Origin: Gnetum montanum
Taxonomy: Eukaryota; Streptophyta; Gnetopsida; Gnetales; Gnetaceae
Length of the DNA: 64,000 nucleotides
Direction of reading: 5' to 3'
Assembly (NCBI GenBank): GCA_015680685.1
Contig: MNCI01002704.1
Span: forward strand, 69,352-133,351
A model generated the notes under the pieces. It worked only from the letters and a program-made list of their open reading frames with translations, was not told where the DNA came from and did not search any database. Both the position numbers and the translations under genes were made by a program. The first letter of the stretch is position 1, and every line of letters starts with the position of its first letter. Positions 35,911-47,799 of the stretch are shown in pieces.

Positions 35911-37097
35911 TTATTTTTTATGACTAAATAACTCAAGGAGATCTATGACTATCTTCAATTGTGATTCCCTTTCTTCAGTAGTGGCATTTATCTTTCTACA
36001 CACTACCTTGCATCCAGCCAGTCCGTCACATAATTGTCTCATATACTCAATCCCACATCTTGCTGCAGCTACTGATTCCTCCTTTCTTTTAAGTTAGGTC
36101 TTCAACATATCCATATGTATTGATTGATCATCCATGTCCTTTTGTCATTCCTTCTCCTTTCTCTATAGAAACAAGATTTAAATTATGAGTTATGAGAAAA
36201 TCAACACAAAAAGAAAGTATTACATAAAATTGATCATTGTCAATTTGAAGGAACCATTCATGAGTCTCTAGATGGTGAGTGTAGCATGTTACACTCTCCA
36301 ATTCTCCTAAGAGTTACTCCAAATATTTTACAGCATTTGAAGCATTCTCATGAACTAGATGCAAAGATGATGAAACTCCAGCCTGTATTAAATCATAATA
36401 TTCCTTGAAGTTGCATGACTAAGACTCCTGTAGATGGTAGAAACCCTCATGAACAAAATAGGGTTTGTTATTAGAGATTCACTAACTAATGCACAGAAGA
36501 AGCACAAGTTCTTCTTTAGTAGTTGCCACTACTCTCTTTTCCATTGAATAAGAAGAACCTAAGATAGACAATAAACAAACTAATAGAATAGACTCAGAAA
36601 ATGATGTCAGTGCTACCTATGGAAGGGAAGCTCTTCCAGGTGTTACAAAAAAAGAAGGCATGACTGGTGATCTAGGTGGTGGAATGGGACTCTATTAAGA
36701 AGTGGTGCTTGCATCGTCTCTATCCATCACTTGGATATAGTATTATCGCTCCATAGACATTTGCAACATAAAAAAAATCAACATCATACAAAGGAAAGAG
36801 AGAAGTATTCGAACCTTTAAATAAGTAAAATTTACCTCTAGTTTCTTCCCCTTATCTTATCTTGAACTTTGTTGAGTTTGTTGGGTTTGTTATCTTATAA
36901 CTACTAGATCGCTAGTGCTTTTCCCATTACGTTGCCTCTGCAAAAAGAAAATTATTTTAAAAATAAGACATTAAAATATGTTAATTATATTTAAATATAT
37001 ACCTTGGAAGTAGAAAGTGTAATCTATTTTTATGGTTGAACCATACCAAAGGTAGAAGTACCTTGAACTTCATCAACTTGTGCAACTTCAGCAAAAT
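35911..37097 (-). pseudogene. Spliced minus-strand gene fossil, unrecognised
   Basis: At least four coding blocks: 37,097-37,003 (HFAEVAQVDEVQGTSTFGM), 36,938-36,836 (RQRNGKSTSDLVVIR, then QTQQTQQSS), about 36,770-36,590 (SPIPPPRSPVMPSFFVTPG), and 36,544-36,224 joined to 36,162-35,911. Introns 36,939-37,002 (64 bp) and 36,163-36,223 (61 bp) have GT...AG ends, and the reading frame holds across the second. The last exon reads VAAARCGIEYMRQLCDGLAG and EERESQLKIVIDLLE and ends at a TAA. The product looks helical. Five or more stops show it is dead. It abuts the truncated LTR at 37,098. No family recognised. Confidence 0.6.
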
Positions 37098-37691
37098 GAA
37101 GAACAAGAATACAAAAGCATAGTTATGAAAATGATTTCTTTGATGTGAAAAATTATTGCATAATTTATAGGAATTTAGTATCTTCTTATATCCTCAGAGT
37201 TTCTAAAAGCTCCTCAAAATTTTTTTCAACTACCATCCAATGGCTAATGTAGATGTCTCCTTCAAAGTTTGGATGTCTACCTAAGATTGGCCTTTATTCA
37301 ATAGAGGTGTATTTCTAGAAAATGGGACATCTCTTATGGGACATCTTTATGGAGATGTCTTATTTGGAATAGATATTTTTACTATTTCTAGAAGACATAT
37401 CCTCAAACCTTGAGCTATGATTTTTGAGGCTTCCTCTTATCAATTTATCTTTTTCTTTGTCCTCTAAGCATCTTCGTTTGGTTTTTAGTCTTTAGTTTTA
37501 GTTCATGCTCATTCATGCTCTCATCTTGGCTCATAAAGTCTTCACTTTGTCAACTTGTTGCAGATCTTGTTTTCTTTGAATCCTTAGTTCTCATGTGAAG
37601 TTCTTGTTTATGCCTTGTATAAACATCATCCACATCAAACACTCTATGTTATCCATTTTCCTTAAGGTTTTAACATACTAAAAGGTTAATA
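37098..37691 (-). repeat. Truncated 3' LTR of element E
   Basis: Collinear with 49,437-50,030, including the AGATGTCT words and 'ttcatgctctcatcttggctcataaagtc'. About 390 bp of the distal end is missing. Confidence 0.75.
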
Positions 37692-37706
37692 ATCTTCCCC
37701 TTTTTG
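37692..37706 (-). other. Polypurine tract of element E
   Basis: The minus strand reads CCAAAAAGGGGAAGAT directly before the LTR, the common Copia form of the PPT. Confidence 0.7.
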
Positions 37707-37989
37707 GTGATGTTAAAAAATTAATAAAATGGATGATTAACTATAAAATTTAAATAATAGTAAATGATGAAAATCCTTAAGATGTATAAATTTCAATGGT
37801 AGCTAAAGGGAATCATTGAGGTAAAGCATAAGAACTCAAGCCAATAAGAAATGAGAATAGAGATTTCCATACCCATAAAAATTTCAAAGTCCAAAATTAC
37901 AATCATCACAACAATCATACATATGGTTGCTCCATAATGTATGAAATATATGGTCCAAGAATTCTCCCCCTTCTTGTACATCATCCAAA

Positions 37990-38616
37990 ATAAGGGACCA
38001 TTGGAGAGAGCTAGTTGCTAACCTTAGTGGCATCATCTAAGTTATTATCTAAAGTAGCTACAACACAATAAAGTCTATAGTTCTCCTCATCATCATCATC
38101 ACTACTAGTATTGGTGCTGGAAACATGCTACTTGTCATCTTCATTTAAAGGTATCTAGACTAGAGCCCTCTATGGATGAAGCTTCACAAGAAATGAAAAT
38201 GAAACTAGTGGATCTTGTTGGAAAGGAGCCTATTGAGAGGATGAGGAAGTACCCTTCCTATGATAGGGGATAGGATCAACATGTCTTCATTGGAAAGAAG
38301 TTCCAAAGATGCTCTTCATGGCCTGCTACTCAAATGTATTTGGAGCATCATCCTAATGATTTGAACTAGGTCTAGGCTGCATGAGATCAGGAAGCTCCCC
38401 CTAGACATGTGTTGGAGGTCCATCATCCTCCTTTGAATCAAAGGTATTTCTTGAGTCATAGGCCCAAGAAGGCCTATTTGCTATTGAATATCTTAGTGGG
38501 ACTAGACAATCCTTCTAACTATCTAATATAGGATGGGTGCTGATCTCTTCAAACTATTGCTCATTAGAAGGAAGAGGTATCCCAAATGCATCCATTCTCT
38601 TATGAAGGTAAGAGAG
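37990..38616 (-). pseudogene. C-terminal part of plant-transposon protein gene, split by element C
   Basis: The minus strand resumes the frame left at 45,591 (HKRMDAFGIPLPSNEQ, then HPILDS and CLVPLRYSIANRPSWAYD). It ends with a Ser/Asp-rich tail (NTSSDDDDEENYRLYCVVAT) near 38,000. Stops fall almost only at Gln codons. See the other half at 45,591-46,613. Confidence 0.55.
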
Positions 38617-39365
38617 TGATGGGATGTGATATCGTGGTGCGTCATCATATCTATAAAGAAGAGGCAGCTCTTCCTTGTTTCCTCATCCTAGGCTAGACAA
38701 TAGGGAAACTCTAGAAGATTGATCACTCCTGAGATAGAATATTTTCCATGTGCCCGCAGTAGGAGTCCTAAAGTGAACACATCTTTATTCGAGAAAACAT
38801 TTTACCTAAACACAAGTTTGTGTATGGCAATAAAGATGAGCTTCTTGGATAAACCTTGCAGCGCATGGAATAGGATTTTATTACTATTATTTATTACCTA
38901 TTATTTATTATCTATTATTTATTGCTTTCTCTCTCAACCTTTCTCTGCTAATTAAGTGCCTCAGTACGACTACTTCAAGCACATGCGTTACACGTGGTGA
39001 TCCCAACAATGACTAGTATTTGGTAGCCACGGTTGCATCTCTTCAGGGTGTGTACGGTAAGTGGGAATGGATGCTAATGCTAGGTTAATTTAGACTTAGT
39101 TAATTAGTTAAAGTTAGAAATTAGTCTCTTTAACCCTTCACCTCAGTAGCATAGGAGATAAAACAGAAAAGATATAAAAATCATATACTTTAGACTTACT
39201 TAACCATACACCATGAAAAATACAAGTAAGTTTGGGAAGAGAACGAATAATTAACCTTAAGTATTCCATGGGCGTGTAGGCACTTAGTCTATGGAGTTTG
39301 ACTAGATCACACGTGCTATGGTCATATTCATATGGTTGAGTGTAGGGGTATCTCGCCACTCATCA
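38617..39365 (+). repeat. 5' LTR of element C
   Basis: 749 bp. It has a TATAAAGA box near 38,651 and shares all landmarks with the 3' LTR, but lacks about 55 bp of GATATC-rich sequence near the start. Confidence 0.9.
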
Positions 39366-39366
39366 T

Positions 39367-39384
39367 TGGTGTTGTTGTCTGGGA
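39367..39384 (+). other. Decayed tRNA-Asp primer-binding site of element C
   Basis: TGGTGTTGTTGTCTGGGA compared with the tRNA-Asp complement TGGCGCCGTTGCCGGGGA used by Athila-type elements. Four of the five differences are C to T. Confidence 0.75.
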
Positions 39385-39690
39385 CTAAGTATTTGTGTGC
39401 TAAATAGAACATAGGATATCACTCACATCATTGGGAGCCTAAACGAACCTTTAGGTTAATTAAGGAAAAATTTATATAACGGTAAATAGCACACCTATAA
39501 GATACAGTGTCTTCTTCTTCTTCTCATAAGAGCATTACACCACCTAGGGATAATACTAGAGACAATCGACAATAAAAAACACATAGCCGAAATCAGCCAA
39601 GTCCTCAATAATACCAGATAGTCTATACTCATCCTGACGAGTATATTCCTAATTTTACCTTTATCCTCCATCAAGACGAACAACTGCGAT

Positions 39691-41580
39691 GGAGAGATTT
39701 GGAAGGTAACATAGTGTTACCTTCAGATCGGGCAACCCAAACATGCTTCTCCATGCTCTAGCATAGATTAGCATGACACAACTTTATGCTAAATACATTG
39801 CAGCAAATTTTGACTTAAGGGATTATTATCCTACAACCACACAACGTATGAGGGACTTAAGGTAGGAGATGATGGACCCATTATAATGGGTTCTCTAATA
39901 ATTGATGTTCCCCCTCCTAACAATGGTGACAAGGTTGGGTATCAGAACCTACGATCAACAATACATAACCCTAGTTTTGATCCCTGTGAACACTAGTTGT
40001 TCATATAAGGAACAACAACTCATGATAAGGAGAGGCACTTAGATCGTCATCACGATTAGGGCTGTAATAGACAAAGAGAAGGTCATAAACATTATCATGG
40101 CGATGGTTCTCCTTCTTCTTATCCTTCATCTCATCACTCACCCTCTTTTTCCATAGCTGGGTGCAGCCATCATGAACATAACGGTGAGGATAGGGGTAGA
40201 AAAAATGAGAGACCTTGACAGAAAAGTTGAGAGAGAGGACAAGGGCATGAATGAAGGGAAAGTAGGGAACAATGTAGACATCACAGGCGTCATGAAAGAA
40301 ATGATCATGAAAAACCCCTACTTGCAACTTGAAGTATGCTCAATATAATGGAGGTAGTGATAATACCAACAAGGCATTTAAGAGATAGCCAGATCAAGCA
40401 TTTAGACATGAACAATATCCCACGCTTTGAAGGGGGATACAACACTAATCCACAACATCATTTATAGGCATTCCATGATGCCTGTGCCTTGCAAAATATA
40501 GAAAATGAGTGGCAAAAGCTAAATTTGTTTCCCAGGATACTCACCAAAGAAGCAAAGAGTTGGTACTGGTCCTTAGAACCAGAAACCATCAGGAGGTGGA
40601 GTACGATGTTATAACTCTTCAACGAAAGTATCAAACATAATCTAGAGTGTCTAACTTACATAAGAAGATCCAAGGCTGGAAGCAAGGAACTCATGAACCC
40701 TTGGATGTTGCCATGGGCCAATTCTATGCATTGTTACATCGTTGCCTGGGCCATGGTTACACACAGCAGGATCAACTTCCCCACATCATGGATGGGCTAA
40801 GGCATGAAACTAGAAGAACCCTTGGGACTTATGCCCAAGGGAGATTATCAGAACTTAGAGCCCATGATGGTCGTTTCTTATTGGAACAAGTAGCAAAACA
40901 AGAAGGTGAACTATGAAAAAAAGAGAGTGTAGAAGAATACAACCATGATCCCTCCCTTCAGAAGAAGGGAGTGAAATTTTGTGATGAAGAGGATGAGTCA
41001 CCACTCGAAGAGTTGGTGAACAGAAAAATCTTGCTAATTCAAAAACTAACAACAAAAGTATCGACTAAGATGGATCAATTATGGGATTCCTTAGACTCCA
41101 AACTTGAAAATGTCTTGAAAATTATAGAGGAGTCTAAGGAGGAACGAAGTAGTGACAAAGGTAAGACAAAGCGGAGAAATTCAGTCCCTGCACATAACAA
41201 GGGTAAGGGGAAAATTACTATCTTTGATGAAGTTGTGGATTCAGACACAGAAGATGACGGTGGATGTGAGATTTTCCATTATGATCATCTTAAGGGATGT
41301 TGTCCAATCATCTCACATCTACAAGAGTCTAGGGTGTATGCACTTAGCCCAAGACTCAACCAACGACAGAAACCCTGAAGGTTACCTTATCCTCAAGGTA
41401 ACCCGAGGTAGTTCCACCAACCATTAACGTACTATCCAAGTCAAACTCCATCACAATCCATCGGACAACATCAACAGTGGCAATACCCATAGTCATGGGG
41501 GATGCCACTACCAACACAACAGTACCCTTACCAACAGCCTGATCCATATGGTTATTATGTGTAGCAATCTGTTTCTCCAA
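39691..41580 (+). pseudogene. gag of element C (Athila-like)
   Basis: Retrotrans_gag core: NNIPRFEGGYNTNPQHHL, then ALQNIENEWQKLNLFPRILT and AKSWYWSLEPETIRRW (about 40,408-40,610). After a one-base shift: MGQFYALLHRCLGHGY, HIMDGLRHETRRTLG and HDGRFLLEQVAKQEGEL (40,647-40,916). A helical stretch follows (TKMDQLWDSLDSKLENVLKI) and a Gln/Pro/Tyr-rich tail (about 41,400-41,580). It would form the particle. The upstream start at 39,691 (MERFGR) is provisional. Frames are longer and less decayed than in elements A and B, so this is a younger insertion. Confidence 0.75.
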
Positions 41581-41588
41581 GTGACTCT

Positions 41589-42602
41589 ATGAGTCACACA
41601 ACTCCCCAACGTCACTACCAAGTTCAAGAGGACTTTAGGAGAACTCCTTCTTTAGAAGACATCCAACATATATGCCATCCTCCAACTCCATCCGTACCTC
41701 TTCCACCTGTAGTTCCCATACAACCTGCTCCAACAATGCAAGGGGAACTCCCTACTCAACTACAACAATGTAACATTGTGAGAGCTGTAAATATCCAACC
41801 CACTGCTGGTTCTGACAACTATAGAAAGAGAAGACCTTTCTTTAGAATAAAAAGCCTAGACAAGCTCTTGCAACAACAAGCGGTTGAGCCCATGTACACT
41901 CCTCCACCATCTAGCAATTCGAAGCACCCTTCAGTCAAACAACAGATCTGTATGCATACGGTTATGTTAACGCATACCATAATCGACTGGATCAAGGTAG
42001 ACCACCTTCCTAGGAAACTAACTGATCCTAGAAGCCCCTTAATCTATTTACAAATCACTAGGAACGAACCACATAAGGCTCTTTTTGACTCAAGTTCTGA
42101 AGTTAACTTAATTTCAAGAGAAATGTATCAAGCCTAGAACCTGCCCCAACTTAAGAAGAGCAACATTCAACTAGAGCTAGCAGACCAGTCTATCACCATT
42201 CCCTTGGGATTGGTGAAGAACATTGTTACCACTGTGTGTGGTTGGTCCTACCCAGCTGACTTCCTGGTGATAGAAGTTAACAACAAAAATGAAGGGGACT
42301 TCCCAATTATAATGGGAAGGGCATGGCTAAGCACAATAGATGCGTGCCTTAGGATCTATGATCTTTCCTTGGAGATATCTAAGGTAAATATTTATGGAAA
42401 GATTAAGAAGAAGAAAGTTCCATGCATCACATACAGTGAATCAGAGTATGATGACATAGAAGAATTTTTAGCATCTCTTCCATGTAATCGGTGTGTCCAA
42501 GAAATACAAATCCAAAGATGCCTGTATGCAGCAACCACACCAGTAGTAGAAACCCCATGGTTGAAAGCTACTAGAAAGAGCAAACTAATATGCACAGAAT
42601 AA
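41589..42602 (+). pseudogene. Protease region of element C
   Basis: A Pro/Gln-rich linker leads to a retropepsin: active site KALFDSSSEVNLIS (near 42,085; the usual D-S-G is D-S-S), then DFLVIEV and FPIIMGRAWLSTIDACL. A single TAG at 42,135 splits two otherwise clean frames. The Gly-to-Ser change in the active site and the stop suggest it is inactive. The frame ends at 42,602 with an acidic/His-poor tail and no RT follows. Confidence 0.75.
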
Positions 42603-44806
42603 ACTAAGGGAACTCATGTTAATAATGAAAGCATAGACACATTGGAGTATGAGCATCGCCAACTTCCACCCCTTAATCTAAGAACATCAGTGAGGAGAAG
42701 TTGGGCACTTTTACGAAATTCAAATAGATGTTCATTATTTCAGATCTCTCCCTTGTAATTTAGTCATGGGGGAGATGGCCATCTATGCTAATCATAGGAG
42801 GCCCTTAGTTCTTTTTAGTTTTTTTTACACATTTTTGTTATGCATGTTTTTGTTTTACAAGTTTTTGTTTTACACGTTTTTGTTTTACACGTTTTTGTCT
42901 TACACATTTTTATTTTACAAATTTTTTTAACTCTTCTTGTTTTAGTTTTACACAGTTCTTTAACATTTATTATTTTTGTTTTTCAACATCGTTATACTTT
43001 TTCATTTTTTATGTGTTTTTGTGTGAGTGATCCACCTTGTAAGTTTGTCACCCAATAAGTGTTCTTCATGATGGTATGAACTATTTTCCTATTGATTAAA
43101 AATGTTTGATTTTTACCATTAAGTTATGATGTTGATACTAAGGTATGTTCTTTTGATATGGTAGGCAATGAGTCCACTTCATCCATCCATCCACAAAGTC
43201 TATGGTCTCTCTTGTCTTGGAAATGTACAGTCCCCTTCATAATAAGAACTTTAATGAATCGGTAACTGGGCACTTCTCAAACTAAGGAAGGACTCAAGGT
43301 TTGACAAGGGTGTGACTTCAAGGGAACTTGATGCTTTTGTGTTGGCCATTCTCTTGGGTGCTTGGATGTTTTCTTCTTGAGTTTTCTTGCCATTCTGATG
43401 TTACCCAATTATTGGAAGTTGAGACAATAAAAGTAAGAATTCTTTGCATGGTGTGGTTCTCATGCATAAAAACACAAAACACAAAAGACAAAAAAAGAAA
43501 AAAAGAAGAAGGAAGAATTCAAAGCACACCCCTTAGATGAAATAAATTTGGGCTACAAGCACTGGTTATGGAACTAAAAATTTTCCCTCTCACTAAGGCC
43601 CTTCTCGCTTCACTTTCTCTCCTCATTTTTTTCATCGGAATGGTGGTGGCTCTTTGGAGGTGCATTCTTGTTACTTCAAGAGGATGGATTAACCGGATTC
43701 ATTGATGCGAAGTCACTAGATGTGGTTGGTTTGAGGCTGGAGTTGGAACGAGATTTGCTAAGTCACATTAATCATGAAACACACAAGGGGCTATACACCA
43801 CCTTGTTCTTGGGATTCCATTCCATTCTCTTCTCTCCATTCTTCTCTCCATTGTTTACCTCATTACCAGTTGTATCATTAGTGTATATTTTGGTAGATAC
43901 ATCGTGTTCTTTTTGATAAACTCTTACGGTTAGGTCTTTAAATCTTGTTCCAAAGGACATTCCTAGAGCCTATGGCCTCTTTGAATGTGGGTTTGTTACG
44001 GTAGTAAGGGCATGAGCCTGCTTTGGGGAGGACCCACTAAAATTCCTATTTGGTGCACTAGTTAAATTCTTTCCCTTAACATTTTGCAATCCATTTTGTT
44101 TTGTTCATTTCCATCTTGACATCCACTTTATCAAAGTTACCATTGTTTCTTTTTATCCATCCTTCTTATTCCTTCTCTTTTTCCATTCTCTCACTACTGG
44201 ACGTTCGCGATTAGTCATGGGGGTATGAGGCCCTATTTTTTTGATTTTCTCCTAGCCCCGATTTTTTTCAATTTTCTCCTAACCCCTACACATTTGGTAG
44301 TCATCATTAATATATCTCTAGATATGTATTAGCCATACCACAACCCAGCCAATGGACCTTTCACCGAAGAAAGGTATCAAGAAAGGTATCAATTACATGA
44401 TAATTCATCTTCCCTTGCTAATACAAGACTGTGTTGTGTGTGCAGATGGTGATCATGCAATAACAGACTGAATCTAGAGGGAGCACTTGGAATGGAGTGG
44501 TACTGAAACAGCTCTGCAAGGAGCAAGATTGATGATGGGCTTATAGATGGACAACGAAAGGCGCAATTTGGCATTGGCAGCAACAACACTTCTTCTCTCT
44601 TCTCTCTCTTTCTCAGCTACCAAATGAGGCCTGATGTCAATGTAATAAGGTGTTCACCCTTGTTGTCATGAACACCAGTTGTTGAGTCTTGTAATGATGA
44701 TCCATTCACATGTCATCCCATTAGTTCCATTGAGTCAATAATCCCATACCTTCCCGATATTATTGTAAAGAACTCGAGGACGAGTTTTCATTTAGTCATG
44801 GGGGTA
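42603..44806 (+). other. Long 3' untranslated region of element C
   Basis: No RT, RNase H or integrase trace. It carries the 'tagtcatgggggagatgg' motif at about 42,763 and near-identical 'ttagtcatgggggtatga' motifs at about 44,212 and 44,792; the last is the functional-position PPT. Pyrimidine-rich blocks lie near 43,600 and 44,090-44,200. Confidence 0.6.
42841..42925 (+). repeat. 15-bp minisatellite
   Basis: Five to six units of 'gtttttgttttacac' with small changes. The five-residue repeat it encodes on the plus strand is a by-product. Confidence 0.85.
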
Positions 44807-45590
44807 TGATGGGACACGATATCACGTACGTGATATCGCATCTTCCCCTGCAATATGGCCTACGTGATATCGCGGTGCGTCGTCATATCTATAAATAAGA
44901 GGCGGCTCTCCCTTGTTTCCTCATCCTAGACTAGAAAGTAGGGAAACTCTGGTAGATTGATCACTCCAAAGATAGAATATTTTCCATGTGCCCATAGTAG
45001 GAGTCCTAAAGTGAACGGATGTTTATTCGAGCAAACATTGTACCTGAACACAAGTTTGTGTATGGAAATAAAGAAGAGCTTCTTGGATAAACCTTGGAGT
45101 GCATGGAATAGGATTTTATTACCTATTATTTATTATTTGTTATTTATTGCTTTCTCTATCAATCCTTCTCTCCTAGTTAACTGCCTCAGTACGACCACTT
45201 CAAGCATGTGCATTATGTGTGGTGATCCCAGCAACAACTAGCATTTGGTAGCCACGATTGCATCGGTTCAGGGTGTGTACGATAAGTGGGAATGGATGTT
45301 GATGCTAGGTTAATTTAGACTTAGTTAATTAGTTAAAGTTAGAAATTTTTCTCTTCAACCGTTCACCTCAGTAGCATAGGAGATAAAATAGAAAAGCTAT
45401 AAAAATCATATACCTCGGACTTACTTAACCATACACCATGAAAAATACAAGTAAGTTTGGGAAGACAATGAATAATTAACCTTCAGTGTTCCATGGGCAT
45501 GTAGGCACTTAGTCTATGGAGTTCGACTAGATCGCACGTGCTACGGTCGTATTCATATGGTTGAGTGTAGGGGTATCTTGCCACTCATCA
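44807..45590 (+). repeat. 3' LTR of element C
   Basis: 784 bp, TGATGGG...CATCA. It opens with nested inverted repeats (GATATCACGTACGTGATATC) and has a TATAAATA box near 44,891. The preceding G-tract (44,799-44,806) is the PPT. Confidence 0.9.
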
Positions 45591-46613
45591 CACAGTTCTC
45601 TGCTAATCCATCCAACAACATGAGCAAAGGGTCTCAATAGCTTCTTTAGGGATGATGTTACCTATCCACTAGTATATTTATACCTTCTCAATTAAGGATA
45701 TGCTTAAGATGCATATCCCTTCTTTTTCAATTTTTAAGGCTTGGTGCTAGATTCTACTTCATCAACATGGGTGGAGCTCCTCTCTTCTAAATACTCACCA
45801 AGGATATTTTTTCCTTTAAGAAAAGGCATGTCAGGTATGGGAACAACTCTCTATGAGATTAGAAAATTGATGAGGTGAGGATGCACATAGGTTCTCTCAT
45901 TGCTGTCTGGGTCCAACATTGACTAGTGGAGAGTGTGACCTAGATCCAAGGGTTGCCCTATGAGAGGGAAATAGAGAAAAGATGATTTGATTGGCAACAA
46001 ATAATTATAGCTTCCTCATATTACAATGATATTATATAAAATAATGAGAGAGAGGATGGAAGCATCTATGGAAATTTGAATCCTATAAACTCTCCTACTG
46101 TGTAAAGATACTGACTCCTTGAACAAAGCATCACAAAATTTATCTTTCCAAACAAGAATCACACCATTTGTAAAAATATCATTCATGGAATGAATGGTGA
46201 CTTTAAACACATTAGAATTAGAAATCCCAAATATAGCATTAATAAATTGAAAAGAGACATCAATTAGAAATCCCCCAATTCTGGTAGTAAAAGCCCCTAA
46301 TAGAAGCATTTGTAACCACAATGTTGCTATAAAATTCTCTAATGAGAATTTCATGCACATAAAAATTCATTGAAATGAGAGTAACCTAATTTAAAACTTG
46401 GAAAAATCCCATTAGATCATTCTAATGATGCTGATGAAAACATCGAGAACAACTAGAGATGATAGAAATGATTTGAGTTACCTCAAACTGATGCTAGACA
46501 TCAAGGAACCTAAACTAAGGAGTGTATGTATTTACAGCACTAGAGGAAGCTCTCTTTGACTTCTTGCTCTTCCTTGGTGGAATTTTTGATGTTGCAACCT
46601 TCTTATGGGTCAT
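45591..46613 (-). pseudogene. Plant-transposon protein gene (PF20167-like), N-terminal and central part
   Basis: Starts at 46,613 (MTHKKVATSKIPPRKSKKSK, a basic tail). Domain traces in order: FYVHEILIREFYSNIVV, then NASIRGFYYQNWG, DVSFQFINAIFGISN, SFLYFPLIGQPLDLGHTLHS and HPHLINFLIS-RVVPIPD. This is the order of the 'putative plant transposon protein' domain found in plant retroelement-associated proteins. Function unknown. Stops at Gln sites and one frameshift. The frame resumes at 38,616 on the far side of element C. Called by eye. Confidence 0.55.
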
Positions 46614-46739
46614 GGATTTGAAGGAAAAACCATAAATTACTATTTTTGATGAAGCCTTGGTCATCTCCCCCTAGTCATCTATGGTAGAACATGGAAGAAT
46701 GAATGAAAAATGAGAACTCGGATTTGTATAATCACATTC

Positions 46740-46960
46740 AATGAGGATTTTTTATGAAAATATAGATGTCTCCTTTGAGAGATATATTTCTATGTCACAC
46801 TTAAAAACAATAGATAGAAATTTTATTAAGAAAGTAAAAATCTTTGCTACATCAAGAAAAAATACAAGTAGATGTTGTTTTTGAGAAGTAGATGTCTCTT
46901 TGGTCATGAAGACATCTCGTGAGGAATATGTCTCATCAAGGCTGAGATTCAAATATTCAT
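46740..46960. repeat. AGATGTCT word cluster upstream of the PF20167-like gene
   Basis: Several copies of 'agatgtct' and 'agacatct' lie in 220 bp before the gene start (minus strand), as in the Copia-type LTRs. It may be an LTR scrap or a shared regulatory word. Confidence 0.45.
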
Positions 46961-47799
46961 CAACAAGGGGTTAGGAATGGTTGCCATGGATTATAGTGTT
47001 AAGAGTAATAATGAACTAAAAACCTTACCTCTACTTATCTTTCTTTCTAAAGAATATGAAGGTGCATAAGGATCTTGAGAGTGGGATCCACCTTTTGAGG
47101 TACCTCCTCTTATGTACACTTCTTCTATTTCTAATTACTAGCTCCCCTTTACATATTGGTCAAATAGGATTTTCTTGTCATCATATTCTTTCCTTTTGAC
47201 TCTCCATATCTTTCTAACACTTTTATCATTTTAAGTTATACCCATTCTTATATTGTCTTGCATAGATACCTTTCTAGACATATTTGGATCATATCAAGGA
47301 GTTTTGTGATATCTCCAAGTGTTCATATGATAATGCTTCAAATCAAAAACCCATTGTTTATGCCCAAATCTAGTAGAATAATAACATCTAGCTTTCTTTG
47401 TAGTTATTAAACCTTGAAGTTGTTCTTTGCCTAAACATAGTGTCAGGAGTTTAATCTTTGAAGAGACTTCTTGTTTGGATACATTTTGTGGAGATGCTTA
47501 TTCTTGTTAACTATAGCCTAGTTCACTTTTATCATTTGGATTTATTCCTTGCCCAAGAACTCTTTAGAGTGATTCTTTTTATTTTAGTAGCCTTTCATTC
47601 ACAAGTTTAGCATTTGCAAGTTTTTTCTTTATCTTCTCATAGGACATAGTTATTTTTTTTATTCTTAGTCGTTAGGTTTGAGGTTTCTTTTGTGAGATCT
47701 ACAACTTTCATATTTAATAAAGAGACATCTTGATCTTTGTTCTTTATTTCTTTCTTTAATTTTATACAAATATTTTAAATAGATAAAAGTTCATTACAC

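Larger units (their letters stand above)
38617..45590 (+). mobile_element. Element C: complete pol-less Athila-like LTR element
   Basis: The LTRs (38,617-39,365 and 44,807-45,590) run TGATGGG...CATCA. A decayed tRNA-Asp-type PBS follows the 5' LTR and a G-rich tract precedes the 3' LTR. The interior encodes gag and protease only; no RT, RNase H or integrase motif was found in the 2.2 kb after the protease. The structure fits non-autonomous gag-carrying elements of the TR-GAG kind. Flanking pentamers are GAGAG and CACAG, not identical. Confidence 0.85.

Noticed and set aside
39138-39359. 73-residue minus-strand open frame
   Set aside because: Inside the 5' LTR of element C; the 3' LTR and the copy at 1-338 do not keep it open.
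42840-43058. 72-residue hydrophobic FVLHV-repeat protein
   Set aside because: Encoded by a 15-bp minisatellite in the 3' region of element C; no start context or conservation.
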